Source of the DNA: Oryza sativa Japonica Group
Taxonomy: Eukaryota > Streptophyta > Magnoliopsida > Poales > Poaceae
NCBI RefSeq assembly: GCF_034140825.1
Contig: NC_089041.1
Coordinates: 26,983,501-27,047,500, forward strand
Length of the DNA: 64,000 nt
Reading direction: 5' to 3'
The notes under the pieces are model-generated. The model was given only the letters and a program-made list of their open reading frames with translations. It did not search any database and was not told the origin of the DNA. Positions 41,640 to 53,508 of this stretch are shown here, piece by piece (position 1 is the first letter of the stretch; each line of letters opens with the position of its first letter). Position numbers and translations under genes: made by a program.

Positions 41640-44600
41640 GGCCTTATTTTGGGATAAATGGGAGAGAAAAAAAATTTGTCCTCAAACAGTGGAAGTACTA
41701 GTAAGAAATTGCTTTAGTAGAAAATTGAACTCGGAATTGTTAGAGGACAGTGGCTGTTTAGGTGCTGAACCTGTCCAGTCAGTCGTGGCTGCGCCTGCGC
41801 CGCAAGTTCATCAGTCAATTGCGGCATCTGGAAATCCATGGCAAGAACAGAGCTAACACTGCCAAAAGCCCAAAACACAACTAGAGCATAAAACGGTGGG
41901 GTTCGGAGGATGAAACTCCGACTCCCCTTTGATCTCTCTCTTTCAGCTTATTTTCTGCAGTTTTCTTTTGTTCGTCGTTCAGGTGCCCAGACGCAAAATT
42001 CATACCGTTTAAATTAAAGCCGTCTGATACGGATGAAATGATCTGTTATAAGAAAGAGGAAATGCAATTTTCAGTGTTATTCCAAGATGAGAGTAGATCA
42101 CTGAACAGAAGAGCAGAGGAATGAACTCAAATATGGATTCTGATTTCAGAAACCATGAGATGGCTAAAAGGATTGTGGGATGAGGTCATATGAGTCCGTA
42201 GAGGGTTTAACTGAAGATCTCTGAATATTAACAGGTGAGCAGGTGACTGACAAGATGACGCCGCCGGCTGTTCTTTTGCGCTGTCGGTGGCGAGCAATCA
42301 TTTTGTGCATTAGTTTAAAGCTTGCATGTGAATCATTTTCATCTAATATAATACTTCTCCATTATTCTTGGGATAAGATAATCCACTAATAAATTGGTCG
42401 TTGAGGATCGTGCCTGCGCCGCAAGTTCATCAGTCAATTGCCCGATCAACTGAGAACCGCATGATCACTTTCAAATAGCAACTTTCCTTACGGCAATTTA
42501 ATTTGGGTGCATCTTTTTTTCTTACTGGAGGAGTCAAAACAAACTGAATCAAAGTTCAGTGCAAACTTTGCTGAAAATTGAACCCAAGTTCAGTGTATAA
42601 TACAGAGTAGCATGATTTACTGAGCATTTAGAAGCATATAACATTTTTTTTGTGAAGTTTAACAGGAGCATTCATCCAGATTCCAGCCTGATTCATTATA
42701 TTGAGAGTGCTCCTATTGATTCATTGCGAAGAGAATTAACATTTCCCAAGCAGTGGCACTAGGCAGTTATGAAACCATCAAACATCGTCTGCCATTTACA
42801 CTTTTGGTCTTGCCATGATTTGAAATTTTAATTCTTTGAACACTACAGACCAACAAACGAGAGGATATCAGCTGCTGCTATGAATCAACGCTTCTCTAAA
42901 CTGCTTAGCACTTGGTACCCCTGCAAAGGAGACGCAGTATGCGATAGGAGTGGGGTCCGGAGTTTAAACTCCGAACCTCTTTGGTCTCCTTTTTTTTTTC
43001 CTCAAGGTAATTTTCTACAATTTTTTTTCATCGTTCATGTGATCAGACGCAAATTGAACCTGTTAAAATTCGTCTGATACGGGTGAAATGATCTAATAAA
43101 AGAATTTAATAAATTGCAATTTGCAGTTATTTCAACAAACGGAAGGAAAAAAATATTTGATGATTCCTTTTCAAATGGATTTCGCTGCTTTGCACTTGGA
43201 CAACACCTCCAATCTGAACTTCTCTGCAGGATGATTAAGGTCTAAGGAGTAAGGAACAACGAAAGGGTGGAAACGAGCCGGCTCGGCTCGCAGTGGCTCG
43301 CAACAAACAAGGCTTGGCTTGGCTCGACTCAGTTAGGGAAACAAGTAAAACTTGAGCACGGCTCGGCTCGGCTCGTTTCCTGGCTAGCATTCATGTTGAA
43401 ACACCTCTTCATATATATTTTATAATTATTAAAAAAAAGCAAGAACAATCATCAACATGTAAAATTTAAATAAGTTTCAATTCTTCAAAATCTTAATGGT
43501 AAATTTCAAGTTGACAAATAATATCTCCATAAAAAAAATAAAATAATCGATATAAACACATGATGGTCTAGGCTCGCGAGCCAAAAGAAGTTGCTCGCAA
43601 GCCAGCTCGGGCTCGGCTCATTTCAGCAATGAGATGAAAAGAAGGCTTGGCTTGGCTCGTTTTGCTTACGAGCCGAGCTAAGCCAACCAAGGTTGAGCCA
43701 AGCCCGAGCTGAGCTCATGAGCCTAAGCTTTTTTTTTTTCCACCACTAGCTAGGAGTGGAGCGACCGGAGCGAGCGAGGAGACGGAGTTTGTGATGGGAA
43801 AGGGGTTGGAGTTTCAAACTCCGACAGACCGACATCCTTTGGTCTCCTTCTTTTCAGTTAACGTTCTGAATTTTTTTTCTTCGTTCATTATTTTGATCAG
43901 ACGCAAATTAAACCTGTTCAAAGCCGTACGATCTGTTAAAACAGAAAACCTATTTTGCGGTCATTCCAGTCTTCCAGATGAGGCTAAGCAACGAACTGCC
44001 GAACTGCTAGGAGTTCTTATTCGGAAAAAAAAAACGAACTGCGAGGAGTGAGGAATACAGGAATGAACTCAAATATCGATTCTGATTTCAGGAACCATGA
44101 GAGGACTAAAGCCTAAAGGTAGGGGGAAGAGTTCGCATGAATCAGTAGAGGTTTTAACTGAAAATCTCAGAACATAATGGCCAAATATTTAAAGTGAAAT
44201 GCTGATAAGTACCAAAAACTACAAGTTTCAGAATTTTAATTTCATTGTCAATTTGTAATTGGTAGTTGGAATTGAACCTGCCTCACAGGAGAAGGGAATA
44301 CTATGCACAATGATGCTATACTTTTGTAATCTTTGTACTTCATTTTAGATAGCGTAGCACCTAAAAAAATCCTCCTTAATATTTATGTGATTTTTTTAAA
44401 CTTTTAATTCAGCTAGCCATCTTTTTTAGAGGAGTTGGGGACCTGTCCCATCACACGATAATTTTTGTTTTCTCAGATGGCTGAGATGTAAATAATTTCC
44501 ATTATTAAAAGAAATTGAACCATCCCCAATAACTGAACAGTACTAGACAGTTCTGAAACCATCAAACACTATCTGTAATTTACACTTGTCTTGTCATCAT

Positions 44601-45110
44601 GCCATGGTTTGAAATTTTGATTCCTTAAATCCTACAGACCGACAAGCGAGAGAAAATCATCTGCTGCTACGAAACATGAATCAACACTTCGCTCTTCCAG
44701 TTTGATGATTCTTTTTCAGATGGATTTTCGCAGCTTTGCACTTGGAGTGGGGGTCGGAGGACTCCGATCCCCTTTGATCTCTTTTTTTTTCAGGCCATGT
44801 TCTGCATTTTGTTCGTCGTTCATGTGAGCAGACGCAAATTTATACCTGTTGAAAGCCGTCTGATACGAGCGAAATGATCTGCTAAAGAAAACAATTTGCT
44901 GCATGAACTGAAGAGCAGAGGAATGAACTCAAATATGGATTTTGATTTCAGAAACCATGAGTGGGCTAAAGTGTAGGGTGGTGAGGTCAAATAAACCATT
45001 AGTGGGTTGGACTGAACATAGTGACCAAATATTATCGGTTGAAATACCGATTAATATCGGAAATTAGAAATTTCAGGGTCAATATTACTGTTAATAGTAA
45101 TTGGTACTGT
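41640..45110. repeat. Decayed tandem array of roughly four modules, no genes
   Basis: The same landmarks recur in order. One is a GGAG(G/T)..ACTCCGA box followed by YCTYTTTGRTCTC (about 41926, 42968, 43822, 44760). Others are CAGACGCAAATT; CGTCTGATACG and GARATGATCTG; GAACTCAAATATGGATTCTG (42123, 44062, 44924); and ACCATCAAACA with GATTTGAAATTTT (42773, 44560). A separate exact duplicate, TGCGCCGCAAGTTCATCAGT, lies at about 41795 and 42417. Spacing is 0.85-1.05 kb, shorter in one unit once the hAT-like insert is removed. Copies are perhaps 70-85% alike by eye. No frame is conserved between units, and I do not recognise the family. Pieces also occur upstream of carboxylesterase 4 (38640-38715). 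Confidence 0.7.
43262..43748. mobile_element. hAT-like non-autonomous repeat with GGCTCG subterminal motifs
   Basis: Starts AAAGGGTGGAAACGAGCCGG and ends TTTTCCACCACTA, approximating the RGGGGTGGAAACGAGC / CCACCCCTA ends of a widespread plant hAT group. Both ends are dense in GGCTCGGCTCG / CGAGCCGAGC; the core is AT-rich. Target duplication not evident. It interrupts the 41.6-45.1 kb array. Confidence 0.6.
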
Positions 45111-46015
45111 TGAACTTATTAGCGTGCTCCCCAATAAAATCCATTAGACCCCTCCCCCTGATGAAGCAAATCAGATTGATTGGTCCACAACAAGGAAGAA
45201 ATTAAGGCCTGATTTCACTAATGATTTCGACTGCATGGACTTTTGTGGAAGCACGTGTGTGGCGGCGTTTTGCAGAAATTAACCAATCAAGCACTTGGCT
45301 AGCATAATTCCTTTGTTGTTTTCTTCCTTTAGGTGATCCATCTTCTTTGTAACATTTCTTATCTTTCATGTAATTCACCAACTCTTCTTATAATATATAT
45401 ATTTTGGTAACCCTCCATTGAAGCTAGCCTTTTGCAGCCTCTATGTTCATGAATGTACGTACAGTAATTAACCTGTATGAGCATCAGCATCAGATCATCA
45501 TTGGAATCAAAGCAATATTCAAGCAACAAACCCCAAGAAAAGCGAAGGGAATGACAATATTATAGTTGTGCCTCAGCCCCTCTAAGTCTAAGGTTTGCCT
45601 CTCAGCCACCCTAAAATTTAAATATTAAAATTTAATTTTGAAGTTGATTTTAGAGTTTGTCGTAGTAGTTTATTTTTGACACCGGCTTTCAAATTGTTAA
45701 ACATGCATATATAAAAAATGTATTCACAAACTATTTTTTTCTTTAATAAATAGTTGTAGGTGAAATGATGGTAGTCTCACTATCCCTCTTGATCCAAACA
45801 ACTCCAGCTTGCAAAGACATTTTGCCAGATAATTGGCATGCATGCAGCCTACCATTTTCAATATTTTAAATAGCGGGCTAAGATATTTAGCGGTTAGCTT
45901 CTAAAACTGCTATAGCGGGCTAAATGGAGCTATACCGGCTAAATTGTACATGAAAGCAAATAGCTAGAACCCTCTCAAACAGCTATAGCTGAAGACCCTG
46001 ACCATTTCTCATCTC
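45111..46015. other. Promoter region of dirigent gene 1
   Basis: Gene-free. AT-rich with several short direct repeats (GGCTAAATGGAGCTATA around 45920). The proximal 60 bp are conserved with dirigent gene 2 (see TATA entries). Confidence 0.4.
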
Positions 46016-46023
46016 TATAAATA
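46016..46023 (+). promoter_or_regulatory. TATA box of dirigent gene 1
   Basis: TATAAATA within CTCTATAAATAGAAGTGCAA, followed by CTCGAGCTC. The block is nearly identical to that of dirigent gene 2 at 48696-48703. Confidence 0.8.
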
Positions 46024-46117
46024 GAAGTGCAAATCTCGAGCTCCTAATCACAGGCAGCTGCAGCTAGCTAGCTAAGCTTGGATAACAGTGCAAGGGCGCC
46101 GGACGGCTACTTGGTCC

Positions 46118-46717
46118 ATGGCGTCTCTGACGATCGTCGTCGCCACCATCTTCCTGCTCAGCCTCACCTCGGCGAGCGTCGCCGTCCATGGCCGGAGCAG
46201 CAGGAGGAGGTTCGTCAGGAGCTACGACGAGCCGTGCATGGAGATGAGGCTGTACCTCCACGACATCCTCTACGACTACAGCAACAGCACCTCCAACTCC
46301 ACGGCGGCGGCGGCCACCAAGCCGACGGCGCTGGCCAACGCCGTGCCGTCGACCGGCGGCACCTTCTTCGGCGAGGTGGTGGTGTTCAACGACCCGGTGA
46401 CGGAGGGGAGGGCGCTGCCGCCGTCGCTGGAGGAGACGGCGGTGAGGGCGCAGGGGCTCTACCTCTACAACAGCAAGGAGGCGTTCAACGCGTGGCTCGC
46501 CTTCTCCATCGTGTTCAACTCCACGGGGCGCCGCGGCACGCTCAACCTCATGGGCGCCGACATCATCGCCGAGAAGACGAGGGACATCTCCGTCGTGGGC
46601 GGCACCGGCGACTTCTTCATGTCGCGCGGCGTCGCCACCCTCCGCACCGACGCTTTCGAGGGCTTCACCTACTTCAGGCTGCAGATGGACATCAAGCTCT
46701 ACGAGTGCTACGTATGA
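46118..46717 (+). CDS. Dirigent protein (secreted), tandem copy 1
   Basis: Intronless, 199 aa from the first ATG after the TATA box (MASLTIVVATIFLLSLTSAS). Residues 1-25 are a hydrophobic signal peptide. The mature chain is a dirigent beta-barrel (Pfam Dirigent). Motifs: [20 protein letters not shown] (36-55), GEVVVFNDPVTEG (85-97), AQGLYLYNSKEAF (111-123), [15 protein letters not shown] (134-148), [20 protein letters not shown] (155-174) and [12 protein letters not shown] at the end. Three N-glycosylation sequons NST at 56, 60 and 134. Cys40 and Cys197 could pair, as in other dirigent proteins. Dirigent proteins act in the apoplast and steer the coupling of phenoxy radicals in lignan and lignin synthesis; most cereal members have no assigned partner. 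About 80% identical by eye to copy 2 at 48855-49478. Confidence 0.93.
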   Translation: MASLTIVVATIFLLSLTSASVAVHGRSSRRRFVRSYDEPCMEMRLYLHDILYDYSNSTSNSTAAAATKPTALANAVPSTGGTFFGEVVVFNDPVTEGRALPPSLEETAVRAQGLYLYNSKEAFNAWLAFSIVFNSTGRRGTLNLMGADIIAEKTRDISVVGGTGDFFMSRGVATLRTDAFEGFTYFRLQMDIKLYECYV

Positions 46718-46746
46718 TGCATCCATCCATGGTCGTATAATATATA

Positions 46747-46810
46747 CTCCATCCGTTCTAAAATATAAGTATTTTTAGCTATGAACGCTTATATTTTAAG
46801 ACGGAGGGAG
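46747..46810. mobile_element. Minimal Stowaway-like MITE, 64 bp, TSD TA
   Basis: CTCCATCCGTTCTAAAATAT joined almost directly to ATATTTTAAGACGGAGGGAG, flanked by TA: both ends with the middle lost. It lies about 30 bp after the dirigent 1 stop, probably within its 3' UTR. Confidence 0.85.
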
Positions 46811-47052
46811 TACCAAACACTATTCATTATTGTCGATGCAAATTTCAGTGAAGATGTGACATCTTTGGTCAGGGAGACAAATGATCAGCCAATTGACAAG
46901 GTGATCTGATGCTCCTAGCTTCGTCTACCTATAGATTTATTTGTTGCTGCTCCCATCATCAGATCAGACCACCAGCTGTATGAGTATATACACAGTTTGT
47001 ATGCTAAATTCTTTCTAAATAAACATCCTTATGCAAATGTGTTGATAATGAA

Positions 47053-48094
47053 TCTATCTATTATATACTAAAAGTCCATTAAACTCCCTATAAACACTCT
47101 AAAGCCACCACGTGAGACTCCTACAAACGCTCCTAGATTGCCACGTGCCGCTTTAATAAATCTTACAAATTCTAAGAAAAAAGCAAAACATCTAGCCATC
47201 AATTTTCATTTAATTTGGTGGATCCACCACCAACTGCAGCCGCCGCCCCACCACCTTCAATCCCTGCCACCACCACCACCAACTGCCGGCTGCCGCCGCC
47301 ACCTCACGCCGACCCTCCGCCGGTGGCCTCCCCACCAGATCCGGCCGCGGCGGCCCGGATCTGGGCGGTCTTCACTGTCTACTGCGCGGCCCTCCACCGC
47401 CGACGGGAGAGGGAGACGAAGATGACGAAGCCCCGCCGCCGCCGTCCTTGCGGCCGCGCGGCTTTGCCGATGGCCGCTTGGGCAGCGGCGATGCGGCGGA
47501 AGGAGGAGGGGGGGGGGGGAGCAGGCGGCGCCGGCGGTTTCCGCCTCCCGTGTCGCCCATGAGGGAGGACGACGCGGGAGCGGGCGACGCTTTTTGAACT
47601 ACGCCTTCTTGGTAGCATGTTTAATCAAAATAAAAATCTTCTTTTCATTAAACAATAAAAGTTGACAAGAACATTGTATATAAAAAAGAGAGATTTAATT
47701 AGATTGTTTATGAGATAGGATTTTGTAGGATTATTGCAGGAATGACTCCAATTTTCTCCTAAACAGTTAATTTATGCCATTGGAATGATTTTGAAAATAA
47801 CATATTATAATAGTATATGTCTTACGATTGCAAATTTTGTTCCCATTTCTACTTTTAGAATTTCTTATATACAAAACATAATTGTATCTATGAAAATAAA
47901 AATTATAGTTAATTATATACATATTATTATATTATGTTTTTAAATCTGGTTTGGCGCAAATTAAATTGCATGGGGAAAAACTTGCTAATCTCATCAATGA
48001 TTTTTGACTGCTCAGATTTGCTAATCTTCTAGACAAGCTCACCTCCGGGATCCGGCTATTATGCCGGGTTTCAGGAGATTAAGCGATTGGCTAG
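47053..48094. mobile_element. Helitron-like element, boundaries uncertain
   Basis: The left end TCTATCTATTATATACTAAA, then AGTCCATTAAACTCC and CCACGTG repeats, resembles rice Helitron 5' ends, which commonly begin TC and continue ...TATACTAAAAG. Internal 47215-47600 is GC-rich with a CCACCACC tract. A candidate 3' hairpin, CCGGCTATTATGCCGG (48052-48067), precedes CTAG at 48091-48094, but the spacing is longer than typical. No Rep/helicase frame. Confidence 0.45.
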
Positions 48095-48448
48095 GCGTAG
48101 ATCACTTTTCTTCCTTTACGACTTTAAGCACTCCCTCTTCTATAGATACATGTAACATCGATCTCATTAATTCACCCACTCTAATTTCTTATAATATTTT
48201 AATAGACATGCGACCAGATCTGTCAGAATTTTTTTTTCTGGTAACCCTCCCTTGAAGCCTTTGCATACCTCCATACTGCTCATAATAACATGTTACAATA
48301 CCCTGCATCAGCATCAGAAATTCAGAATCAAGCATTCGAGCAAACAGTCCAAAGTAAAGAGAAGGGAATAACAATATAAATATATAAATATAATAGAGTA
48401 GCCTTTGCTTATATCTCACTCCCTCTTGATCCAACCAACTATAGGATA
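48095..48448. other. Distal promoter of dirigent gene 2
   Basis: Gene-free. 48230-48360 shares pieces with 45410-45540 upstream of dirigent gene 1 (GGTAACCCTCC, GCATCAGCATCAGA, AATAACAATAT), so the tandem duplication included the distal promoter. Confidence 0.5.
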
Positions 48449-48633
48449 TGAGATTTGCTCCGATCCAACAAAAAGTACTTTGAGTTACCAGTACCTCACG
48501 GTACCAAATCATTTTCGATCATTGGATCTAACAGTACCCATTCTGTCCAGTTAGATTCAACGGTCGAAAATGATTTGATACCGTAAAGCACCGGTACCTT
48601 GAGATACTTGTTGTTGGACCAGAGCAAATCTCA
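48449..48633. mobile_element. Foldback MITE-like element in the dirigent 2 promoter
   Basis: The two halves are inverted copies: TGAGATTTGCTCCGATCCAA at the left, and the right end reverse-complemented reads TGAGATTTGCTCTGGTCCAA. Pairing continues for about 80 bp per arm (CAAATCATTTTCGA in both) around a short centre. It ends about 60 bp before the TATA box and has no counterpart upstream of dirigent gene 1. Target duplication unclear. Confidence 0.75.
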
Positions 48634-48695
48634 GAACCTACAGCAACACATTTTGCCAGGCATGAACATGCATATATTATTCCATTTCACACCTC

Positions 48696-48703
48696 TATAA
48701 ATA
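48696..48703 (+). promoter_or_regulatory. TATA box of dirigent gene 2
   Basis: TATAAATA within CTCTATAAATAGAGATGCAA, followed by CTCGAGCTC, as in copy 1. The start codon follows about 150 nt downstream. Confidence 0.8.
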
Positions 48704-48815
48704 GAGATGCAAAACTCGAGCTCCATCACAGCTGCAGCAAATTAAGCCAGCAACACTTGCTAAGTGGAGTGGAGTAGCTAGCTTCTCCAGCTAGTTAGTG
48801 AATTAAGCTCATTAA

Positions 48816-49478
<663 letters not shown>

Positions 49479-50240
49479 TCATTACATGCATGTTTTTTTT
49501 AAAAAAACAAATTGAATTTCCATTTTTTTTTAAAAAAAGGTGAATTTCCATCTCGATATATAGTTGCTTGATTTGCGTGACGAGTTATATGCACCGACGA
49601 GTGTGCAAAATGTATCCCAAACACAGTTTTATTTTCCCCCTAATTTGTGTGTGTAGAATGTATCAAACTATTATCGCACTTTTATTTCATTCAATAAAGA
49701 CTAACCACATAATCGTGTTTTGCGCGACTTTTTATCCTGTTTAAGAACTTTTGTATGTGGTCTATTAGTTTACCTTAGCTCTTAATAAGGTTTTGATATA
49801 AGTTAATTTATTTATAAAGTATCTATTATCCTAGCCAACAATAGAACTTCCTTCGTCCCATAATATAAGGGAATTTGGGTGGATGTGACACATCCTAGTG
49901 CCTCTCGAGGGTCGGCGCCGACCCTAGGTGCCACATCGGCGCACCAGATAGACCAAGAGGCCAGGGTGGCAGCGGGGAAGATGCCAGCATTCGTTGCTGC
50001 TTGCAAAAATAGTTCCACAAAAAAAATGATAAGTATTCCACAGGTTGAGTTTTTATATCTTAACAAACATACTGTTTGAGACACCAGAATCCAACAGATT
50101 AAATTCTGGAGCTCTGTCTCCCTATTAACCATCTGCAGGGAAGTCTTATTCTACCAGTCGTCACAAAAGTTGATACAAGCTCGAAAGTCGAGATCAAACA
50201 AAAAAAAACCAACCGATCCGTAGATTCGCTACATAAGTAA
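49479..50240. other. Spacer between dirigent gene 2 and ATP12
   Basis: Gene-free. 49495-49540 has a doubled AATTTCCAT / poly-A-T hairpin. A worn Stowaway-like left end (CTTCCTTCGTCCCATAATAT) is at 49850. The ATP12 3' UTR probably ends near 50000-50100. Confidence 0.4.
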
Positions 50241-52639
50241 CTATAGTTGCCATGAAAGTAAAAGAAACACAACAGCTGATGACATTTGCACTTTGAGATC
50301 GGCAATATCAACATCATGACCTCCTTCAACCAAGCCCCATCTATCAACCTGGGGGAATTAAACACCATAAGACAAGAGAAAAGTAAATAGCCTTAATAAA
50401 GATAGACAATGGTTGCAGAATAACCTGGTGATCTTCTTCAAGTCTGATCAATTCAATTGCCTGCTCAATTCCCAGCTTCCCTCTGAATATTGCGAGAGGG
50501 ATTACCAGGGAATGGGCTGCTGCTGCCATAGCATCAATAGATGCCAACTCAAAGTCGGTGGTATTCTTCAAAACAGTTTCTACAGCATTAGCTAACCCTT
50601 CATCTTGCTTTCCACCAAAAAAGCTTGTGTATACAACAGGCTTGAAGCCAAACTCAGTGTTTACCCAGTCTAGTATAGGGTCAATTTTCTCCTTCTGTCT
50701 TTCTGCACACACACACACACACACAAGAAGCATAAGAAAGACATTGCTGGAGGGAAATGAAGAGAAGACATCGCTAACCAAAATGTATGGAGTTATATGC
50801 TCACAACACTATGAATTCATATGGACGTCATTGCATACACAGTCAAGAGGAAACAACTTACGATAAACTCCTACAGTCAGCTCATTATCATCAGGTGAAC
50901 GGCAGAATACCAAATCTTGGTGGAATTTCTTCATCAAATTATCAATTATTTTTTTTCGTGTCAATGGAACTCGTTCCAGTGCAGTGCAAGCAAGCTTCAT
51001 AAGAGGCATTGTAAAAGGCCGGATTCCATCTGCTTCCTATGATGTCAAGAAAGTTTGGTATCAGTATATGTTACATAAGAAACTAGAAAATCAAATACAT
51101 AAAGAAGAGACTTGCAAAGAAGTTAAATTCAAATATAATTCTGGGCTGTGTAGATGAGAAGCACATCAAGTAAACAGAATTCGTTGTAACATCTCCTGTC
51201 ACTTGTAAAATAGATGATGTTTGATTGCAGCAATTCAGCCATGAACATATGTTACAGTTGAAGGCAGTAATCAATATTAATTGGATGCACACCCGTGATG
51301 CTAATATAACCAAAGAACAAACAAAACCGATTACTTATGACATGACAGATCTTTTAATTCACATATGCAATATGGAAGTATAGAGCAGCTGACTACTTCC
51401 TAAGTTTACCCACCGCAACATATAAGTACAGACATACATACATTTTAAGGGTTGCCATGTGAATATGTGATGCAAATGCAAAGGCGCAATTGCCTTATGA
51501 AGTTTGCTTTTACTTAGCTGCTGGAATCAACCTGATAAATTTGAATACAGTCCATCTTGTGGTAGTACTATTATAGGGATGATAAGATAAGAACCAGACA
51601 ACAAAATAACTCTAAATGCTGCATTCTTCATATCCTACTGAAACAATAACTCTATAATACCAGTATCCGAATTAATTAGGAGTCCTGGTCATCTTCTTTG
51701 CTACTTCCCCCGTTTCACAATGTAAGACTTTCTAGCATTTCCCACATTCATATAGATGTTAATGAATCTAGGTATGTATATGTGTCTGGATTCATTAACA
51801 TCTATATGAGTATAGACAATGCTAGAAAGTCTTACAATATGAAACGGAAACTATTCTTTAAAGCTGAACAATATTTGTAGTTATTCTAGCTGCTCTAGCC
51901 GCAACAGGGAGAAAGAAAAGAAATGTAATGCCAAAACCACCTCTAATTGCACGATCTAAATCATCGATGCCACTGCCACTGAATAGTACACTATGGCAAG
52001 CGAGATTCACTGATTGAATAGATTTAAATTGCACAAAATCCTTCCGCAACTCATTACAGTTCTGGGTTAAACTGAACTTACAAGATTAAGATCGACCTAA
52101 GCGCTACTAGTCACCCAATTTCCATTTCGAATCATTTGATTTACCATCTTCCATCCGAATTTGAGTAATCTTACACTACAGTTGAGCAGCATAACCAATC
52201 GAGGGCCAATCAAACAGAAGATGGGGATCATGACCTGGTACTCCCACTCGGCGGCGATGGCCATGGCGAGCGTCCGCGACTGCAGCTTGAGCGGCCGCTT
52301 CGCCGGCGACTTGAGGGTGCGGTAGTCGAGCATCACCGACCACCCGTTGCCGTCGTCGGCGCGCCGCACGGTGGCCTCCCGGTAGAACCGCTTCCCCACC
52401 ACCGACCCCGTCATGAACGACATCGGCATCGCCACCGACGTCTCGTCCCGCGTCGTTACCGCCGCCGCCGCCGCCGGCTTCTTCAGGTAGATCTCATCTC
52501 CCCCTCCCCCGCCCGCCTCTTCCCTCCCTCCCGGAGAGGAGGACGCCTCCGCCGCCGTCCCCAGCAGCCGCCACCTCCCCCCCGCCGCCGCCGCGGATCG
52601 CTGCAGGAGGAGGCGGCGGCCTGCGAGTGTCGCCGCCAT
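50241..52639 (-). CDS. ATP12: ATP12, mitochondrial F1-ATPase assembly chaperone
   Basis: Four exons on the minus strand: 52639-52235, 51036-50862, 50702-50425, 50348-50241. All borders are GT/AG; 966 nt, 321 aa. The start MAATLAGRRLLLQRSAAAAG gives an Arg/Ala-rich mitochondrial presequence (about 1-30), followed by a low-complexity Gly/Glu stretch. The ATP12 domain spans about 80-321: GSVVGKRFYREATVRRADDG, YRTLKSPAKRPLKLQSRTLA, AIAAEWEYQEADGIRPFTMP, LMKLACTALERVPLTRKKII, then WVNTEFGFKPVVYTSFFGGK and IRLEEDHQVDRWGLVEGGHD. ATP12 binds the F1 alpha subunit in the matrix and prevents its aggregation before assembly with beta. Exon 1 is GC-rich, the rest AT-rich, as usual in grasses. Intron 1 (1.2 kb) holds a Stowaway-like MITE. 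Confidence 0.93.
51704..51850. mobile_element. Stowaway-like MITE in ATP12 intron 1
   Basis: Ends CTTCCCCCGTTTCACAATGT and ACAATATGAAACGGAA; near-perfect arms around GAATCTAGGTATGTATATGT. Right terminus worn. Confidence 0.8.
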
Positions 52640-53508
52640 GACTGGTCTCGCTCCGCTGTTTGGGCCTAAGCTGCTGTTCTAGTAGAGGCAAATAAGTCTG
52701 TTTCGTCTCCCTCATCTCTTGCTCCTGTAAATCGTCTCCCTCAACTGCAAAACCGGATATAGCGCCGCTCCCGGAAGGCTTTTTTTGTCTTCGGAAAGTA
52801 GTGAAAATCAACTCCTTCGATCGTTTTGGAAGTGGTTTCTACTGACATGACAGTTTGACCACGGTTTAACTTGCTAAGTCAGTAGATGGGATCCACGTGT
52901 CAGCGACTTTCATGTCACCTCATCTTCTTCATCATCTCTCTCTCTTTCGGGCTCATTCGGTTTAAAGGATTTTTATAGGATTATTGTAGGAATTCAAACA
53001 TTAGGATTTTTTTCCTATATGCCTCATTCCTTCCATTCCTATAAAATCCTATCAAATACCTAAGGATTATAGCCTTACAAGCTTATTCCATATGATTCTT
53101 ATTATCATGAGATAAGACCTCTTAGAAAAATTCCTAAGAAATAAGATGCATCTAACATCCTAATTCTTTACCTTCCCTGTACCTTTGATTTGGGAATCCT
53201 ATAAACCGAATTAGCCTTCCATCTGTCCCCCCCCCCCCCTCTCTCTATCATCAGGCTCAATAACTAGGCCCATCCGCAAAATCGGCCCGATGTTTGAGGC
53301 CCAACTAGGCCCAGAGAAGGTTCGAGACGCGTGGAGCAGCTTCGTCTCCGCGGCGACCTAAAATCGCGAGGACTACGACCAAATCACGCACCTTCGCTCT
53401 CTTTTCCATTGCAGAGCCCTCACGCTTCCGCAACCACCACCGCGTCCGTGATCCCATCCACCTCCATCGCCGCCGCCGCCGCGTATGCGCCGCCGGTGAC
53501 CGGGATCC
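52640..53508. promoter_or_regulatory. Shared divergent promoter region of ATP12 (-) and the bZIP gene (+)
   Basis: The two genes start head to head, 870 bp apart. The middle is filled by a Tourist-like MITE (52949-53216). A 14-nt C run lies at about 53227-53240, and a CCCA/GGCCC cluster at 53265-53315 next to the bZIP gene (AGGCCCAACTAGGCCCAGAG). Regulation is inferred from layout only. Confidence 0.45.
52949..53216. mobile_element. Tourist-like MITE between ATP12 and bZIP
   Basis: Ends GGCTCATTCGGTTTAAAGGA and GGAATCCTATAAACCGAATT; interior ATAGGATTATTGTAGGAATT pairs with ATTCCTATAAAATCCTAT. Confidence 0.75.

Noticed and set aside
43255-43760. GGCTCG-rich block as a promoter CpG element
   Set aside because: The motifs sit at both ends in mirrored orientation with hAT-like termini, so a transposon explains them better.
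46088-46717. Longer dirigent 1 frame beginning at 46088
   Set aside because: The codon there is GTG, not ATG; the first ATG is 46118, which begins a proper signal peptide.
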